Source: Cheilinus undulatus (Eukaryota; Chordata; Actinopteri; Labriformes; Labridae). Taken from it: a stretch of 64,000 nt of DNA. A model generated the notes under the pieces. The model was not told the DNA's origin. It searched no databases and worked only from the letters and a program-made list of their open reading frames with translations. Positions 24,680 to 38,200 of the stretch are shown piece by piece. The translations under genes and the position numbers were made by a program. The stretch's first letter is position 1; each line of letters opens with the position of its first letter. Location of the stretch: assembly GCF_018320785.1 (NCBI RefSeq), contig NC_054881.1, positions 26,907,775-26,971,774 of the forward strand. The letters run 5' to 3'.

Positions 24680-25389
24680 TAAAAGTCTTGTCCATCCTTT
24701 TTATGCAATGATGCACTGTGTCCACTAGAGGTCAGTGTTTCGTAACATAGTTGTTACAGTTCCTTCCTCTGTCAAGATGCTGTAAAGGGACTGAGGCTTA
24801 TTTTTCACTCCGATTGTCCATATAATAAATTACTATTAAACACATAAGACACAGTGCAACATGTGTCTCTTGTGCCATTTTCTTCTGATCATAATTATAT
24901 AAACTGAGGAGCAATGATCTATCAAAGGTTCAGTGACTGGAAAAAAAAAAAAAAAACAGTATTTTTTAGTTCCGAATTCTGCTGACAACTGTTCTACTAT
25001 AAATCACCATAAACTTTGATCTTAATGGTGTTATGAGGCAAAACTGATCCTGTCCTCAGTGGACACAACATAAAAATCAGTTTTTTTTCCCCTGCTTATT
25101 CTCTTTTGTTTTGCCATGTCAGAGACTGGGTGGTTACTTAATTGTTCATACATTTATTTTTTGTGTCTGTGGCAAAAATTGGTTTTAATTTACTTGAGAA
25201 CATTTTACTACTAACATTTTACTAAATATGGATCACTTTTAAACCATCGGGGCATAGTAAATATGTCAAAGAGAAACACAGTTTTGTTTACATTGCCAAA
25301 TACTGTGTATTTAGAGTGTTTTCTTTTTATCTAAAAAATGTTAGAATTTAAAACTCAAATGCATACACACACAGCACTTAATGGAACAA

Positions 25390-25395
25390 TTTATT
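25390..25395 (-). other. Candidate polyadenylation signal of inip
   Basis: TTTATT on the plus strand reads AATAAA on the minus strand, about 400 bp downstream of the inip stop. That is a reasonable 3' UTR length for this small gene, but hexamers occur by chance in AT-rich DNA. Confidence 0.4.
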
Positions 25396-25796
25396 ATTCT
25401 ATATCAATACAAAGTCTTTGCAAATCTTAAGAAAAAAGAAAAATAAAGGTTTTGCATGTTATGGAAAGCCAATAGTGTACAGATAAGCAACAGAGCAGAG
25501 TTTCCAGTATGACTGTGGTATTTGTGTTGGCCCCTAGATGACTTTACATGGCGTTTTACATCTATCCTAAGTCTTTTAACTGTTTTATAGCAAAAAATAA
25601 GCTGTCAGTTTTCTGGTCTGGAAAATGTTCAGTGGAATCACACTCCTCTGAGATTGTTTATAAGACAACAAACGACTGTCCATAATTCACAGACTTAAAG
25701 GAAGAACCTGGAAGAGACAAGAGTCTTATGTGCACTTGGGTCATTTCAATGCTTTTGCCTCACACTGAGCACTGGAAAGGGAGTGGGGTTAAAAGG

Positions 25797-28420
25797 TCAA
25801 GACTCCGGCTCCAGGCGAGGCAGGACAGGGAGGATGAGGTTCCCAAACGAGGAGTCCTGAGTGATGAAGAAGCCCGTTGAGTGTGTGTGTGCATGCTGAA
25901 AGATAAGAGTCAGGAAAAGGCTTGTGTTATCATTCTTGTATATGGTGCTTCTATTAGACAGTTTGTGCTAGCTTAACTTGATTAAAATTTCGTGTTAGCT
26001 ATAGGGCTGTCAATGGATTACATTTTCAATTTGCGATTCATCTTAGGATCTATGTAGATAATCCCGATTAATCCCACCCATTTTAAAGCATTTTGAAATT
26101 CCACTATTCTGCATTTAAAACTGTTTATGTAAACCTTGCAAAGCAGATGGATTCGCTCGTTTCCGTGTTTCTTACTGGCGAATCCATCTTGCAAAGCTCC
26201 TATCTGAACCGTTTGGGTCCGGTTAGAAAGTGACAGGACCAATCAGCGATGAGGGGCAGTACTTTCGGGCGTGGCAGAGTTGTGACGTTTGCAAGCAGCA
26301 AGAAGAGGCCAGTGCAATTATGGCGAAAGAGATTAGCGTGGATGCTGCTAAAGCGTTACCAGAACTTGATGACATTTCTTTGTTAATAGAAGAACAAAGA
26401 ACAGCAGTGAGTTGTTTTCTTTTCAAAAACAACAAAAGTCGTGCACTGACATGTCTATAGTCGACACAGTTCGTGTTATGCAGCTCTCTATGGAATTTAC
26501 TCCTCGGTAGTGGCGCACCTTGCTAATGGCTACGTCACGTGTTTTACTGCTCTGATTGACCCATAAAGATGTGACAGACAGAACGTTCATCCAATCATCC
26601 TCCGAGTTTTTTTTTTTTTTTTCAAAGGCTCTGCCCTTTCCCAAACACCGTCTATGATTTGTTTCACAAATCCATCTAGCATGCAAGGTTATGCTTATGT
26701 GTTGTTTTGGATTTTTCTACATCGTAAAATAAGGGTAATGGACTTCCAGTTTGGATATGGACCTGCTTTTACAAGTAGATCAAAGATTCTTTACCCCAGA
26801 AAAAGTAACCTGTTATGTACTGAATGGGAAATAAGTGAATGGTAAAAACGTCAATGCTCGATAACACGTGGTTCATTACTTTTGACTTGTCCACTGAGCT
26901 GTCTGAGTTTTTTAAACTGGAATGAGACATTAAAGGGCAGTGGTAAACTTATTTTGCATCACTGAGACTGCAGGGATTTAATCTTGACAGCTCTAGTTAG
27001 CAATGATGTTATTTTTAACCATTGTGGACAAACATAAACCAAATTCCAGAGAGTGGTTTCAAGACAGCCTGTGACATCTGTGTCTTCTAAATATTAATTT
27101 AAAGAAAATTATTTAAACTAGTGTCTGGCAATATTCAGACATGACTTATGATATACAAGTCTACGATTAACAAAGAACTGCTGTCACTACCTCTCTGTAT
27201 CAAAGTTCATTGAGGGAGGTCAAATACAGGAAAAAATCTATTGCACTGAATAAAAAGCAGTCAAGGCTATTTATATGATCTGTGGCTCTCAACACGATGC
27301 ACAGTGTTCAAATGAGGATGCATGTTTTATCATGAATGCAATTGAACTATATGAACTCTTTTTTTGTGTCATTTTTACAATTAAATAGTGGGAGATGATA
27401 CTAGTATATAAGATAAGGCTGATTCTGTCTGACCTGCAGAGCAGCTTTCTGCTGGGCAGCGATGTGTTGCTGTTCTGCGTTGTCTCTGAATTCCTTTAGA
27501 TTTGGACGGGACAGAGGGATGCTACAAGAGGGAGCAGAGGTTAAGGAGAAGACACATAGTTTTGAATAATGGAATACACTCTGGCGTACATGTGTGAGAT
27601 GAATAAATTTCCCTGTATGAAAACAGTTTCTCAATGCTTTTGACTCACTGATTAGATATTATGCCTACCTTGCCCCAGGAGTTTTCATGGATTGACTCTG
27701 CAACAGTCGTCTCTTCTCCTTCTCTATCTCAGCAAGAATTGCCACCCTTGCTTTGTTGGGAAAAGCTACATAACAGAGGATAAGAGATAGACTGTTTATT
27801 GGAGGAGAAAATGGGTGGAACAATGTGTAACGGCTAATATCACTCCAATTTATGACTACAGGCTTACTGAGTGAACAACAAATTAATTCAGAAAATAAGA
27901 AAAAAAAAAGATCTTAAAAACACCCTATTACATTAGTTGGTAGATAAAACAATATTGAATAGCATGCTAGCCAAGAAATGCCTTATAAAAGCAGAATAAA
28001 CTGCTGTAGACATTTTGAACGGTCAAACAAATATAAACTGCTGTCACGGAGCCCGCTGGTGTTTCGATTTAGCGATTTATCCTGTGGGGACCTTAAATGT
28101 GTGGTTTTCGTAGCTACACGATAGAAGACAGTAGAAAACAAAGTCTCCAGGTCAACTTTTTCATTTTAATATTAAAATGTCTTAACTTAAATCTCAAAGT
28201 AAAAGATGGGCAGCTACTTCTTACCGTCATAAGTGGTAGAATCAACGACAACCGGACACAATTCCACAAAGACACCAGCTAACAGGGACGCCCGTTTAAT
28301 CAATACACCAGCACCCGAAGTTACGCCCATAAAGTCAGTATAACATACTCCCCAAACATACAAAATATCGTTTTCCTAAAAATAAAGGTATTTACCTTGA
28401 CCTGGAGGATTACTGGCCAT
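25797..28420 (-). CDS. inip: INTS3 and NABP interacting protein (SOSS complex subunit C)
   Basis: Small adaptor of the SOSS complex, which with INTS3 and the single-strand-binding proteins NABP1/2 acts in the nucleus at DNA double-strand breaks (family knowledge). Minus-strand coding exons are 28420-28396, 27765-27669, 27521-27434 and 25895-25797, phases 1, 2 and 0, giving 102 residues against about 104 in mammals. Exon 1 encodes only MASNPPGQ. Exon 2 gives FPNKARVAILAEIEKEKRRL. Exon 3 gives SIPLSRPNLKEFRDNAEQQH followed by IAAQQKAALQ. Exon 4 gives HAHTHSTGFFITQDSSFGNL and ends LPRLEPES and TGA. Each block is the expected conserved INIP segment, with GT/AG borders and frame kept throughout. 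A 562-bp MITE sits in the last intron. The gene is head-to-head with snx30, as in mammals. Confidence 0.95.
26130..26691 (+). mobile_element. Captured-exon MITE, copy A (562 bp, inip last intron)
   Basis: Ends are inverted: TAAACCTTGCAAAGCAGATG at the left and CATCTAGCATGCAAGGTTA at the right. The flanks are tgtttatg (26122-26129) and tgcttatg (26692-26699), an 8-bp repeat with one mismatch. Each end also folds on itself through a second GATGGATT/AATCCATC pair. Inside are GACCAATCAGCG, CACGTG (26536-26541), CATCCAATC and a 29-codon exon with a splice donor. It matches 60750-61304 over its full length in the opposite orientation. No transposase is present. Confidence 0.8.
26320..26406 (+). pseudogene. 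Captured first coding exon inside MITE copy A
   Basis: ATG opens 29 codons reading MAKEISVDAAKALPELDDIS then LLIEEQRTA, followed exactly by GTGAGT, a strong splice donor (26407-26412). The other good copy (61115-61023) keeps the same frame, start and donor with two extra codons, so the unit looks maintained or recently spread. The end EEQRTA resembles the run-up to the nucleotide-binding site of RecQ-like or other SF2 helicases, but that is only a resemblance. No downstream exon is found in the window. Confidence 0.45.
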
Positions 28421-29234
28421 GACAGAGCAAGCAGTAGATACACGTCAGAATGAAACAGAAGGTTATAATGTGAGTAATGCAATGCTTTAAGTTTGATGCG
28501 TTTCCTTTAGCCTAGCTAAAGCTGCACCGGTGGGTACAAACAACGATAAAAGTTTCCCCGGATGATAAGTGTAAAATAAACCTGAACTGGGAAAATTTAC
28601 ACGTAAGTCATTGACCTGTTGTACACCGAGGCAACCAGAACTAAAAGTTTAAAATACCGATAAAATCCTTTGTTATGTGCGACCTGCTAGACGCATTTTG
28701 CCTCCTACCAGTCGTGTGCCTTCAATGGTGCTACCGGTGTTTTCAGTTGATTAGGTTGGAAAGGAGTGGAAAGAAAGAGGTCTCACTCTGTGGTAGTTTC
28801 CGGCAGCAAAATGCAAAGTCGATTTCAATACTGTAAATAAAACAGTGGCTCCAAACATTATACACGTTAAAAGGTGTATTTTATACCCATTTTAAGCTCT
28901 CCATTCAGTCTTATATAAACCAAGAGAGCACGGTTAAATTGACACAGCTAGCTGTCTCATGTTGGTTCTGTTAATAGACGATCTTTAAGAGCCTCATTCG
29001 CCTCTTATTGTCACGTGACGGAAATGTTTACATCCGGGTTCGTGTAGTTTAACCTCCGGAGCTGCGCAGTGAGAGTCAGCTGACAGATGTGACCAACTAG
29101 CGGGTGTAACATCTCAACTGAGAAGACCCTGAACCGAGGAAAATCCCCCACTAGCTATACTAACGGGTTTTGCCGCGGAGAACCGGAGAGCCGTCCCCTC
29201 CGATAAACGGCCACGTCTTCCCGTCTCTTGTAGG
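28421..29234. promoter_or_regulatory. Divergent inip / snx30 promoter region
   Basis: About 814 bp separates the two start codons, which face away from each other, so the segment must hold both promoters and 5' UTRs. It becomes CpG-richer towards snx30. GTCACGTGAC at 29010-29019 is a perfect palindrome of the E-box class bound by MiT/TFE, USF and MYC-type factors. TTTCCGGC near 28795 is an ETS-like site. No TATA box is obvious, in keeping with housekeeping use. Confidence 0.6.
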
Positions 29235-32200
29235 ATGAGTGTCGGTGCTCCGAGAGGCCTGGCCAGCTCGGGGCAGAAGCCCATCACGGAGATCATTCAC
29301 CCGTTGTCCACCGCCGAGGAGCCGTTTTCCGCCAGCGTCGGAGGCGATAAGGTAGGGTCTGCTGGGTCAACACCAAAATCAGTTTGAAAACAATCACGGG
29401 GACGGAGAGAGCACGTTTAACCAAATGAACAAATTAACCTGCGACCAGACTGGCACCACTGTTAAAGGATAAACCAGTCAAGGAAGAAGTAGCAACATGG
29501 TTGAAGTTAAATGTAGACAGGCAGCAGTTAAAAATACCGATCGACGCATTAACAGGTCACTTTGTATTATTTTTGATTGAATATATGGTTTGCACAACAA
29601 GACTGGGGGGTTAGAGTGGAGCCGGATCCACGAAATCAGTTTTTGGGGAAAAAGCCATCTCAAGAATCTAAAGCAGTGTCATAGAGAATAATATTTGATA
29701 GACGCACTTTCTTTTCCGCATAGCTAACAGCAAAACACAGAAAATGAATAAAATGTAAAACGTAAAACAGGAAATAAAATGGGATAACATTTTTTTTATT
29801 ACCACTGAATCACACATGCACAGACTGTGCATGGTGTTTGCACCGTGATAACTGGATTATGCTTTCACATGTTGAAGCATCACACTTCAGTTCACACGCC
29901 AGACCCCAGTTTAAACATCAACCACGGTGTTCTGTATAAACAACGATGGACTTGGTAAACAAATCACAAAAGCTTTTTTTCTGCCTGCTGTTGGTTCATG
30001 GGGGTAAAATGCTTATCACCTGCTGTGGTTTTGCTGTTAATTATTCTCATGAAGCTGTTTTAGTGCACCTTTGTAACAACTCTTCTTTAAATGGAGAGGT
30101 AATGTGCTTTATTTTGATACATCATGAATACTCTAAGCCAATGATGAAAGCCCACACATCATAAAAAGCGAGGCCACTCACTTGTCAGCAAACAAAATAC
30201 CCACTTGGAATATATTTTCATATTCTTCTTCTTTTCCGCTGCCATTAGACTGAAAATGATTCTGGCTCCAGTCTGTTAGCAGAGGATTTCAACAGCTTGT
30301 CAACAGGTTTCAATAACATTAGATGAAAAGTTAGCGTGCCTGGGCCAAATATGAATTGATTTTGGCATGGATTGGGATCCATGTGTAGGTGTCTCTGGAA
30401 GGATTACTTGACAAAGCATTTTTTTACAGTGTTTAGGCTTTCAAGCACCAATATGTTTATTAGAATAAAAAGATCTTACCCAATATTTTTCAAGATTACC
30501 CATAACTGTGGGTTTTGCATGCAACCCCATGTTATTTCACATTTGAAAAGAATTCAGGATTAGAAACTGATCGGTGATTATCTTATTCATCATCCAATCA
30601 AGATATCTGAGCGTGTTTTGCTTTTGAAGTATATGCTTGGACTGGTATTTTTCTTCAATAAAATGATATTTAAGAAATATAGTCATCCTAAACATGTGCT
30701 GAAAGTACTGTGTAGAGTCTGTTTTTATAATATTAAATAACTGCATTATATCCATTAGCGTCTCGCAATTTTGATCAATAAATGCATGCACGCCCCAATG
30801 CTGCTCTGCACTAAAATCGGATCTGGGTCTCATTGCTGCGATCCCATATGTATTGTCAGTCTGATAGGTCTGTGTTGTGGCAGCCTGTTTTTTTTTTTAA
30901 GTCATGATGCAACGCGATGCAATTAACTGAAGTGTGATTACCATTGCAGGTTAGCCCCACAGTGTAAAAAAGAGCACTTACAATCTCAGCAGTCTGTCTG
31001 TCTCTTTCTGAATGTGTGTGTGTTCAGTAGAAAAAAGGAGAGAATGGTGTAAAGATGTGTGTGTAGTCAGTGTGTGCAGTTGTATGGATGAGGGAGAAGA
31101 GAAAGAGGTAGTGCTTTGTGCAACTTCAGAGAAAAAGTGTGCATGTGGCAAAAAAAGGGTGATTAAAGTTGAACATTACCTTTTTTGCCTCTTCACCTGC
31201 ACCTTAACCTGCAAGGAGGCACAATTCTTGTGTAGTGATAACAGGTGTAGTCAGGAGTAGGTTCATTTAGGTACATCAGATTTGACAGTCATGCTGATGT
31301 AAATAAAACATTAATTTTATTTTGAAGAAGCAGCTCTGTTGCCTCAGTTTTTTTGCCAACTTTCCATCAGCAGTGTTAACAGTAGTTCTCTGTTTACTTT
31401 AAACATTCCATTTCTGCTGTAACTGTATTAGTGTGATCTTCAAAGTCCTTTCTAAATTCAAGCTCTGTTCTATATAAAAGTACAGTAATAAAAGATGTTC
31501 AGCTGCTTCTTTCTCTTTTCTCTAATTGTAACATCTCCAAAACCTTAAAATGTTGACTTTTTATTAGAGGAGACACTTTCCACAACCTCCACTTATGCTC
31601 AGCCTTTTCCTCTTATAGCTTTTCTGATTAACCTCACTGTGTTTGGATGGATATCAGATATGCAGATATTTACAGATTAATTTTAGTCGTTACCAATATT
31701 GATACCGTTATTTAAATATGTATTTTAGACCTAAAACTTCATTCCTCAAAACACAATTTAAAGTAGAGATGTTCCAATATTTTTTTTTCCTCCCCATTTC
31801 CAATACCAAAGCGTAGGTTATTGGCTAATACAAAGTACTCATCTGATACTGGTGTAAACTTATTGGACTGACTGCCATTTTCCCACTGGCTGTGGGAAAA
31901 TGGCATGTCATTTTAGCCCTACAATTAACTCAGAACATGGTTTGACTAATAGAATTGTAACAGCCACTCTGTGGAACGTAAAATTGTTTTTCCTGCTAAT
32001 CATTGCACGATTTACCACTAAATATGAAAATGATAATGACACAGAGGGCAACATCACAGGCTCTCTATCTATCTTTCTCTCCATTTTGCACTATTCAAGC
32101 CATCTCTGTAATGAGCTACTTGTCCAGGCATGTGCAGACATAGCATGATGTGATGACAGAACACACTGCTATTGGTTGACAGCCACTCACGAAGTATTCT

Positions 32201-35200
32201 GGGATAACAATATGGCCGTTAGCATTCAAGCTAGCAGCAATGTAATTGAAAAATGGATTTAAAAAGGATAAAAAGATGTTCAATATCAGATCTACAGGCG
32301 TGGTTTTAATTTTTAAAGTCCCTGAAAAGTCACCCAAGTTCTGGGCCCACTTGAAATACTTCTCTAAGGGCTATGAAGGCATGGATGGCGTCAATGGAAT
32401 ACAATACAATACAATGCAATACAATACAAGAACTTTATTTATTCCTGAAGGGAAATTCAATCATCTGGGAGTCTCATCTGTTTACTTTAGAATTATACAG
32501 TCTAATTGCTGATGGTATGAAAGATTTCCTAAATCTTTCTGTCCTGCAGCGCAGGGATAGGAGCCGCCCCCCACCATTGTTTCTTTGCTCATTAAGGGGG
32601 TTATGAAGGGATGGTCCATGTTTCTCAGAATGGCCTCCACCTTGCTCAGTGCGCATCTCTCCACCTCATCCTCCAGTGAGTTCAATTTGATTCCGACCAC
32701 AGAGCCAGCTTTTTTAACCAGTTTGTTCAGACGCCTTGCATCCTTGTGTTTTACACTGCCTCCCCAGCAGACTGCAGCATAAAACAGAGCACTTGCCACC
32801 ACAGACTGATAAAACATCTGCAGCATCTTACTGCAGATGTCTATTGATCGGAGTCTTCTGAGGCAAAAGAGGCAGCTCTGCCCCTTTTGGTAGATGAAGT
32901 CTATGTTTTTAGACCAGTCCAACTTATTATCCAGGTGTACACCTACATATTTATACAATGTCACCACCTCGATGTCCACGCCACAAGTGTTCACTGGCTG
33001 AAGAGGGGGTTTGGATCTGCAGAAATCTATGATCATTTCCTTTGTCTTTGAGGTGTTGAGTAGCAGGCACTTTTTGTTACTCCAGTCACTGAAGGCACTT
33101 ATCAGATCCCTGTATTTGGCTTCATGTCCATTTCTGATACATGTCCCGATAGCAGTGTCATCAGAGTATTTCTGAATGTGGCAGGACTCAGTGCTGTATT
33201 TGAAGTATGATGTATACAGTCTGAACAGGAATGGAGCCAGGACTGTTCCTTGTGGAGCCCCTGTACTGCTCATTAATGTCCCAGAAACACCCAGCCTGAC
33301 AAACTGTGGCCTTCCTGTCAGGTAATCTATGATCCAAGAAACACAGGAAGGATCCACTCCCATCTCCGTGAGCCTGTCTTTGAGTATGGTGGGTTGGATG
33401 GAGTTGAATGCGTTTGAAAAATCAGTGGTGCAAAGGATAGCTTCAAGAAGTAGAAAAAGTAAGAGGCTATGATTTATGGTTCAAAAGTTATTTAACTTTT
33501 AATAAAGTGTGTCACTTTTTGTTGTATATGATAACATCTGATATCTGATTGGTGCATAAGCATATATACTTGCCAGTACCAATTCCCACATTTTCAGCAG
33601 TATCCAATGTATTTCCGATACTGGTATCAGTATCCACAAAAATATCTGTACAAATGGCTAATATTTACAGCTGATATATGCTAGTATTCACAACAGCAAT
33701 ATCGGCTGCAAATATTGGCAGAAATACTGATAGTTTACTTTTTAAGCTAATATCTGTTGAGACAGATATCAAACCGATAATATTGTGCATCCCTTGAGTG
33801 AACGCTTGCATTTTCCTGTATTTTTGAAATGAAAACTGGAAAGTACAACAACAAGTCCAGCAGTATAGAATTTACACATGCTCATTCTATCAACACCTCT
33901 TCAAAAGTTTAACATCTTAATCACTAGAAATAACAGCTGTTTTTAAAAAATAAAATTAGAGATGCACCAATTGTAAAAGTCAGGGCCTCTGCTGACACCA
34001 ATGTTTAAAATATCAGTTGAAACCTATGCAGATGTTTTTTGGTATACTACTCTCCTAATGCCGTCATTTTCTCACATGCTTTACCATAAAAACAAACCAG
34101 AGTTTGTCCAACAAGTCACATCCTCTGCTCAATAATAAATCTCTTCTCTAAATTTGTAGTTAGTGTTTGTCAGAGGACCGATATTGGCCGATTCTGACGT
34201 TTATCATTTTATTATTTTATCATTTAAATTGATATAATCATGAAAAAACCTCATTGTGATAAAGAATCCCATTTACACAAGTGTCCTTGCCAAGACAGGC
34301 AGCAGCAGTATAACCAAAGGCATAGACATTAAAAAACAAAACAAAACCGATGCATCTGATCATCTCTAAATGAAATGTATAATCTGTTTGGGATTTTTTT
34401 CAAGGAGTATTTATTGTCTTAAGTCCCGTTTTCTGTCAATGTACAGAGAGAATATCTAGAGGAGATTTTTCCACTGCAGGATTTTCATATGTTAATCCTG
34501 TGAAATTGTGTCTGCAGTCCACAGATGCTCCATTTCTCTCCCCTCATCCATCATTCAATTAGAAAAATGGGAGCTGTGTCAGATGATGCAGGGTGTGTAC
34601 TCAGCAGTAGCCTGAATAAGAGCTCCTTTGACAGAGAGAAACAATGGCAACACCATCAGCATCGATCTAACAGCTCTTTGTTTACAACTCTCGCCATCCA
34701 TCGCAGCTTCTAAATTTTGATTTCACTGTTGTTTCTCCTTGCAGGAAGCTGGCCTGACCAATGGCACGCCAGTTGAAACATCAAGCCCTGCCTCCACATC
34801 CTCACTTTTCAACAGGCTGCAGCTGGACGATGAGCTGGAAGCAGACGTCCGGGATCCCTATATCCTCACAGAAACTCGTGACCTTTTTGTTACGGTGGAC
34901 GACCCAAAGAAGCATGTCTCTACCATGGAGACCTACATCACCTACAGAGTCTCCACCAAGGTCTGCTGTTGGCTCATGTTATTGTTAACCTGGATTTCTT
35001 TGAACTATAGCACACAATGAATGTGTCATCTTGATATAATATACCATAGAGACATTTAATGATCAAATATTTTTTTCATTATCTCTTTTTTTGTAACTCT
35101 TTGTTGATATGTCCAAGGGAGGAGATTGCTGTACCTAGAAGCCAAAGGCACACTGATAGACAGTACTTTCTAATGCAGGAATCTTCAATTTATGAGTAAC

Positions 35201-38200
35201 AAGATCCTTTATTCATTTGGTGGTTGAACTGAATCAGTTTTTCAACAATGTCTCAGCAGTAGGGTCTGAAAACCCAGGTGGTTAAACTTTTCTTTGTTCA
35301 CAAGAAATTTTGATATGATAAATTTGCATTCAGTAAAAATCGAATTCGAAGGAAACCTGTGGAGTTTGTGATCCGTAGGCCTTTTGATGAATGCATCTAT
35401 GTGGAGGTAAAATACATGTAGCACACACTTCTGACTATTCCTTTATGAAATTGCACCAATTACATTTTCCAGTGACTGTTATGCACCACTGACAGGGAAA
35501 TAGAAACTACTAGACTTGATAGTACCATCATCTAATACTAATACTACTTTTCCTTCTTACTTTCCATTTTTAGTTCAGTACCAGGACAGAATCCAATGTC
35601 AGCCTTCATGACTGATCTGTTCCTGCTAAATATAAATAGGAAGAAGTATTGAAATTCAGTACACTGATTGTCTGATATATACCAGACCAAATTACAACAC
35701 ATCTTTTGTTGCTTCGTTTTGTTGCCACGCCCCTGTGATTTATGGGCACTTGTTGTATGCCAGCAGAGCATGAATGTGTTTTTTTTTTTTTTCATTATGC
35801 TGTGTGAAGCAATGTCTGTGCTCTGCTCATGATTTTCTGTTGAGGATATTGTCACATTGACTGACATATTAAGACCTACTTTGTTGTCTGTCTGTGATGC
35901 AGTGCTGGTATATACACATTTTTTTCTGAGACTCCTAGATAAAGAAATTACTTATGTTTCCTTTTCCTATTCTATTTTCTTTTGGCATGTTTCAAAGCTG
36001 TTTCACAGAAATATATACAGTACTGGGTCAGCATTTATTCACCCACTGACTTTTAATTCCATGTGCAGTGTGCCACTCTTATAAATACTGTGCATTCAGA
36101 AAGTATTCAGACACCCTTCACTTTTTCAATTTTGTTACAATGCAGCCTGATGCTACAGTAAAAGAACATTTTTATTCTCATTAATCTGGAGAATCAGGAC
36201 CCCATCATGACAAAGTAAAATGGAATTGTAGAATTTTTTGCAAATTAATGAAAAATTGAAAATTGAAATATCACATTTACATAAGTATTCAGACCCTTTG
36301 AAAGTTTTGAAATTTGGCTGTCGTGCTAATTTTGAAGTTAAGAGTTTCTCTAAACTAGCCATAGTTTTTTCTCTCAAAAGCATTGATTCAGGCTTGGCGT
36401 TGATCAATGAGCAGCCTGGCCAATTATTTTGGCCAGTCATCTGTATCTGCATTTTTAGTTACAGATAGAATTAATAAAAAATATTCTCTTTTGGCTCCAC
36501 TGTGGTGTGTTACTTCCCTCTCCACAGTCTTTCCTAATATCTACACTGCGGCCTGGTTTCACAAATATAGCAAGCAGTATTGCAGTTTGGTTTCAAAAGT
36601 GTTGATTTAACACCGGTATTAGAAAAACCAAAAATGAATGCATGAGTGCCGAAAATGTTGTCACCTCCAAGCCAAGACTTCATCTCAAGGAGGATGAAAT
36701 TGTTGGAATTTATGGACTTAAGATAGGGAAAACACCCTTTCCTTTTTCTTCCAGTAACAGATTAATTTGCCAGTGAGAAGATGGATTCAGTTGAATTTTG
36801 TTTAGGAGGAACCGTACTTTCATTCTTCAAATCTCTGCCAGTAAAACAGAGCAGGAGGATCTCAGAGTCATCGCTCTGCCAGCAGAGTGTAATTTGTTCT
36901 GACTTTCAGGAAGGATCATAGCACCACAGGCCTGCCCGTGGTTTAGTGAAAGAGAGAGATTAAGAGGGAGATGCTACTCTGAGCCGTCAGATGCCGTCAT
37001 GACGACAGTTGCTATGTGCACAGTGGTGCTGTAGCTCAGATGCACTAGACAAATATCACAGGCCAATATGAACACAAAGTGTTAATGAAGAACTTGTGGG
37101 AATGGGAGTCTTTTATCACTCCCTTGTCAGGGACCAAATACACGTGTGTATTGGTGTGTTTGCACTGTCAGCTGTATTTCAAGGTCACTGAGCATATACA
37201 GTACTTCTTAAAGGGATAAAGTGAACAGAAAGATGACCACCCACACAAAAATACACATGGCAAATACATTTGTGTTGAATTCTGTTTGCTAGAAATAGAC
37301 TTTTAGTATTGAGTGCAACTAAAAAAGGAGGTGCTGTGTAAAATGTAAATATAAACAGGTTTCAATGATTTTTCTCATCATCATTTCTCATTCATCTCAT
37401 TAACCCATATTTTATTTGCATTAGTATAGAAACAACATATCAGATGTTGAAACTGAGACATTTCCCCAATCATAGAGATATTAGCATATTTTGAATGTAG
37501 GGACAGGACATGGCCATGTTTACTATTGTTTGGCATCCCCTCTATCTAGGATTCTAGATGTTCAACAGTCCTGGGTCTTCTTTTCATATTTTTTTTTCTA
37601 ATGATGCACCAAATGTTTTCTATTGGTGAAAGGTCTGGACTGCAGGCAGGCCATTTCAGCACCTAGACTCTTCTACTGCAAAGCCATGCAGTTGGGATGG
37701 ATGCAGTATGTGGTTTAGCAGAGTCTTGCTGGAATATGCAAGGCCTTCTCTGAAAGAGACTTGTCTGGATGAGAGTTGCTCTAAAACCTCTATAAACTTT
37801 TCAGCATTGATAGTGCCTTTCCATATGTGTAAGCTGTCCATTCCACAGGTATTAATGCAACCCCATCCATCAGTGATGCAGGCTTTTGAACTGTCCGCTG
37901 ATATCATGCTAGATAGTCCCTCTCCTCTCTAGACACGGTGTCCGGGATTTTTAAAAACGAATGTCAAATTTTGATTAAGCGTACCATAGAACAGTTTTCC
38001 ATTTTGCCTCAATCCAGAATTTCTCAGTTTATTTTCGACACAGTTTTTTGTCTCTTTTATACCCAGTCATGTTACTGACCTGTTGCCAACTAACCTAATA
38101 AGTTGCAAAATGCTCCTCCAGCTGTTTTTCATTAGTACCACTTACTTTTCCAGCCTTTTGTTGCCCCATCCCTACATTTTTTTAGATGTGTTGCTGAAAT

